Positions 14,570 to 14,570 of a stretch of 14,570 bases of DNA are shown here, piece by piece. Position numbers and translations under genes: made by a program. The notes below the pieces were generated by a model that was given only the letters and a program-made list of their open reading frames with translations, made no database searches and was not told the origin of the DNA. Position 1 is the stretch's first letter. Each line of letters opens with the position of its first letter. Source of the DNA: Euryarchaeota archaeon UBA443. GTDB taxonomy: Archaea; Thermoplasmatota; Poseidoniia; Poseidoniales; Poseidoniaceae. The stretch is taken from contig DAKS01000008.1 in assembly GCA_002499195.1 (NCBI GenBank), positions 6,237 through 20,806 of the forward strand, in the 5' to 3' direction.

Positions 14570-14570
14570 A

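Noticed and set aside
14361..14570. RiPP precursor peptide for the radical SAM enzymes
   Set aside because: The 66-aa frame has one cysteine and no leader-core pattern; no other small frame in the operon looks like a precursor, so a peptide substrate is not supported.

Overview
The window looks like a piece of an archaeal genome, most probably a marine planktonic euryarchaeon of the Marine Group II (Poseidoniales) kind. That assignment is inference. What is visible is archaeal promoter architecture: clear TATA boxes about 25-27 bases before start codons at 6423 (-) and 6562 (+), implying leaderless mRNAs. Genes inside the operon instead carry Shine-Dalgarno sites. Protein content (P5C dehydrogenase of the long ALDH4 type, acidic MMPL transporter) fits. 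No rRNA, tRNA, IS element or CRISPR array was seen.

Layout. Positions 1-336 are non-coding, with a strong inverted repeat and a probable oligo-T terminator. Positions 337-2544 (-) hold msrA followed by the P5C dehydrogenase gene. Positions 2646-5630 (+) hold an unrecognised 200-aa acidic protein and a 777-aa MMPL/RND-type transporter. This half is ordinary housekeeping and stress material.

At 5656-6423 (-) lies a possible transcription regulator: an alpha/beta N-terminal domain, CARF-like at best, with a C-terminal winged helix. It is divergent from an operon running 6562-14360 (+): a NYN/PIN-like nuclease; a truncated nucleotide-sugar dehydrogenase fused to a membrane anchor and exported domain; a GT2 glycosyltransferase-radical SAM fusion (553 aa); a 1177-aa fusion of GT-A, kinase-like, GT-A, degenerate GT-A and radical SAM modules; and a UDP-xylose-synthase-like SDR. 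Spacings are -4, +4, -8 and -8 bases, so the genes are very probably co-transcribed. A 66-aa ORF of doubtful status follows at 14369-14569.

The operon is the interesting part. Two of its proteins end in homologous radical SAM domains with the same four extra cysteines (one auxiliary cluster, twitch-like) and the same C-terminal tail, each attached to glycosyltransferase domains. Together with the two nucleotide-sugar enzymes this suggests assembly and radical-based modification of an unusual surface glycan or glycoconjugate. The substrate and product cannot be read from the sequence.
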